From: CAYRNC01 sp964425645
GTDB taxonomy: Bacteria; Bacillota; Clostridia; Peptostreptococcales; Anaerovoracaceae
DNA length: 14,376 nt
Direction: 5' to 3'
Assembly (NCBI GenBank): GCA_964425645.1
Contig: CAYRNC010000040.1
Coordinates: 1 to 14,376, forward strand
Part shown: positions 14,157-14,376 of the stretch, one piece after another
How the letters are laid out: each line of letters begins with the position of its first letter
How positions within the stretch are numbered: the first letter of the stretch is position 1
Made by a program: the position numbers and the translations under genes
The notes under the pieces: model-generated
Database searches by the model: none
Told to the model about the DNA's origin: nothing
Seen by the model: the letters and a program-made list of their open reading frames with translations, nothing else

Positions 14157-14304
14157 ATCTCGCGTTTCTTTCATCCGGACTGTCTTTGCGATGACGCAAA
14201 ACCGTCGGTACCGGAATCTAACCGGTTCTGCCTTAATGGCTCGCGGACTTGTAGCATTCACTCTTTACCGCCGGTGAGGAATTTCACCTCGCCCTGAAAC
14301 AGAT
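14157..14304 (-). ncRNA. FMN riboswitch (RFN element) aptamer
   Basis: The leader contains the conserved RFN blocks in order on the minus strand: CAGGGCGAGGTGAAATTCC, CACCGGCGGTAA, AGTCCGCGAGCC, ACCGGT-A-GATTCCGGT, CCGACGG and AGTCCGGATG. P1 forms from ATCT-GTTTC (14304-14296) and GAAAC-GCG-AGAT (14168-14157). FMN binding is known to promote termination in this class in Firmicutes. A terminator lies about 20 nt downstream, then ribU. Confidence 0.97.
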
Positions 14305-14320
14305 CTTATTACCGCTATAA

Positions 14321-14349
14321 ATTATATGTCCTTATTCAGCCTTTGTCAA
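14321..14349 (-). promoter_or_regulatory. promoter of the ribU-tsaEB-rimI-orf74-tsaD operon
   Basis: On the minus strand a perfect TTGACA (14349-14344) and a perfect TATAAT (14326-14321) are separated by 17 nt. Transcription would start near 14314, about 10 nt before the FMN aptamer. It is a full consensus promoter, so the riboswitch is probably the main control point. Confidence 0.9.
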
Positions 14350-14376
14350 CTGTTGTATGGCATCGGCGTAAATTTT

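Overview
The window is a stretch of the chromosome of an anaerobic, low-to-moderate GC member of the Clostridia. The evidence is Rex, an HrcA-type CIRCE in front of groESL, a 2[4Fe-4S] clostridial ferredoxin, strong AAGGAGG ribosome binding sites, consensus sigma-A promoters, and an FMN riboswitch in front of an ECF riboflavin transporter gene. The genus cannot be named from this sequence. Two runs of N show that it comes from a draft scaffold. I see no phage, insertion sequence, CRISPR array, tRNA or rRNA.

Layout. Positions 21-3172 (minus strand): a vanY-like D,D-carboxypeptidase with its own promoter, then an IMP dehydrogenase of the unusual Tritrichomonas foetus type, then azlC. Positions 3173-3441 are non-coding and hold the groEL-side terminator and other inverted repeats. 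Positions 3442-5520 (minus): groES-groEL behind a CIRCE operator. Positions 5581-7096 (minus): a two-gene unit of a P-loop NTPase fused to an Asp23/Gls24 domain and a DUF554 membrane protein. Positions 7195-7490 (plus): a monocistronic 56-residue ferredoxin with a clear promoter and terminator. Positions 7509-8231 (minus): rex with its promoter. Positions 8291-10228 (plus): an ABC-F ATPase, interrupted by 54 Ns. Positions 10250-10562 (plus): acpP with its own promoter. Positions 10569-14349 (minus): one long operon, [promoter]-[FMN riboswitch]-ribU-tsaE-tsaB-rimI-orf74-tsaD.

How the genes work together. The right-hand operon joins riboflavin uptake to three of the proteins that make the tRNA t6A37 modification (TsaE, TsaB, TsaD), plus the ribosomal-protein acetyltransferase RimI and a small cysteine-containing protein of unknown function. 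Three successive ATGA stop/start overlaps tie ribU, tsaE, tsaB and rimI together, so the t6A genes appear to lie downstream of a flavin-sensing terminator. Most other genes are housekeeping: GMP synthesis, protein folding, redox sensing, electron transfer, fatty-acid carrier and ribosome-associated ABC-F.

I found no clearly new defence or mobile system. The points most worth a second look are the FMN-riboswitch/t6A operon, the T. foetus-type IMPDH, the NTPase-Asp23 fusion beside DUF554, the 74-residue Cys protein, an acpP terminator that lies inside the antisense tsaD gene, and a scaffold gap in tsaD that seems to contain no missing sequence.
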